A model generated the notes under the pieces. The model made no database searches. It had not been told where the DNA came from and saw only the letters and a list, made by a program, of their open reading frames with translations. From an uncultured Caryophanales bacterium (GTDB lineage Bacteria; Bacillota_I; Bacilli_A; Izemoplasmatales; Hujiaoplasmataceae), in contig CALGNF010000150.1 in assembly GCA_937958685.1 (NCBI GenBank), positions 1-6,261 of the forward strand: 6,261 nt of DNA, given 5' to 3'. Each line of letters begins with the position of its first letter. Position 1 is the first letter of the stretch. Positions 6,211 to 6,261 of this stretch are shown in pieces. The position numbers were made by a program, and so were the translations under genes.

Positions 6211-6261
6211 AGATCGGAAGAGCGTCGTGTAGGGAAAGAGGGTAGATCTCGGGGGTCGCCG
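6211..6261. other. Illumina TruSeq adapter contamination
   Basis: From 6211 the sequence begins AGATCGGAAGAGCGTCGTG and continues along the reverse complement of the TruSeq universal adapter to the last base. It differs from the adapter as I know it only at 6241 and 6253, both T read as G, the miscall typical of two-colour sequencers. Read on the minus strand it gives the well-known contaminant peptide TLFPYTTLFRS, in frame with the GH32 gene. These bases are not genomic and should be trimmed. Confidence 0.97.

Noticed and set aside
6002..6232. Plus-strand Val-rich 76-codon open frame at the right end.
   Set aside because: It is the antisense of the Thr-rich stalk, and its end runs into the adapter.

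Overview
The window is about 6.2 kb of bacterial DNA. It holds four convincing protein genes, a possible gene tail at the left edge, and about 50 bases of Illumina adapter at the right edge. The sequence is fairly G+C-rich by eye. It uses strong Shine-Dalgarno sites, a lipoprotein signal, Thr/Pro-rich stalks and a C-terminal membrane anchor. That pattern suggests a Gram-positive-type or cell-wall-poor relative (Bacillota, or Acholeplasma/Izemoplasma/Erysipelotrichia-like uncultured lineages). This placement is inference only. Trp is encoded by TGG and TGA serves as a stop, so the code is standard and Mycoplasma-type TGA reassignment is excluded. The adapter end suggests a draft or metagenome contig.

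Left half (1-2775): a perfect 13-bp hairpin at 53-85 acts as a bidirectional terminator between a possible plus-strand gene tail (1-33) and the 3' end of a xylulokinase gene, xylB, on the minus strand (112-1605). A 164-base intergenic region separates xylB from a divergently transcribed LacI-family repressor gene (1770-2750). It carries a near-consensus promoter for the repressor and an imperfect 26-bp palindrome over that promoter's -35 box. This is the standard layout of a sugar kinase controlled by a divergent local repressor, although no xylose isomerase or transporter is visible.

Right half (2749-6210): a second hairpin terminator separates the repressor gene from a two-gene minus-strand operon read toward it. 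The upstream gene encodes a GH32-family (clan GH-J) surface lipoprotein with a Thr-rich stalk and an extra N-terminal beta-sandwich module. Its 5' end is cut off by the contig end. The downstream gene starts 12 bases after the GH32 stop, with its Shine-Dalgarno touching that stop. It encodes a secreted, membrane-anchored protein with a concanavalin-like/CBM66-like region, an Ig-like region, a Thr-rich stalk and a C-terminal transmembrane anchor. Together they look like a cell-surface system for binding and cutting fructan-type or related carbohydrate. A link between this operon and the xylB/LacI pair is possible but is not shown by the sequence.

The last 51 bases (6211-6261) are TruSeq adapter and not genomic DNA, so the apparent start of the GH32 gene is an artefact.
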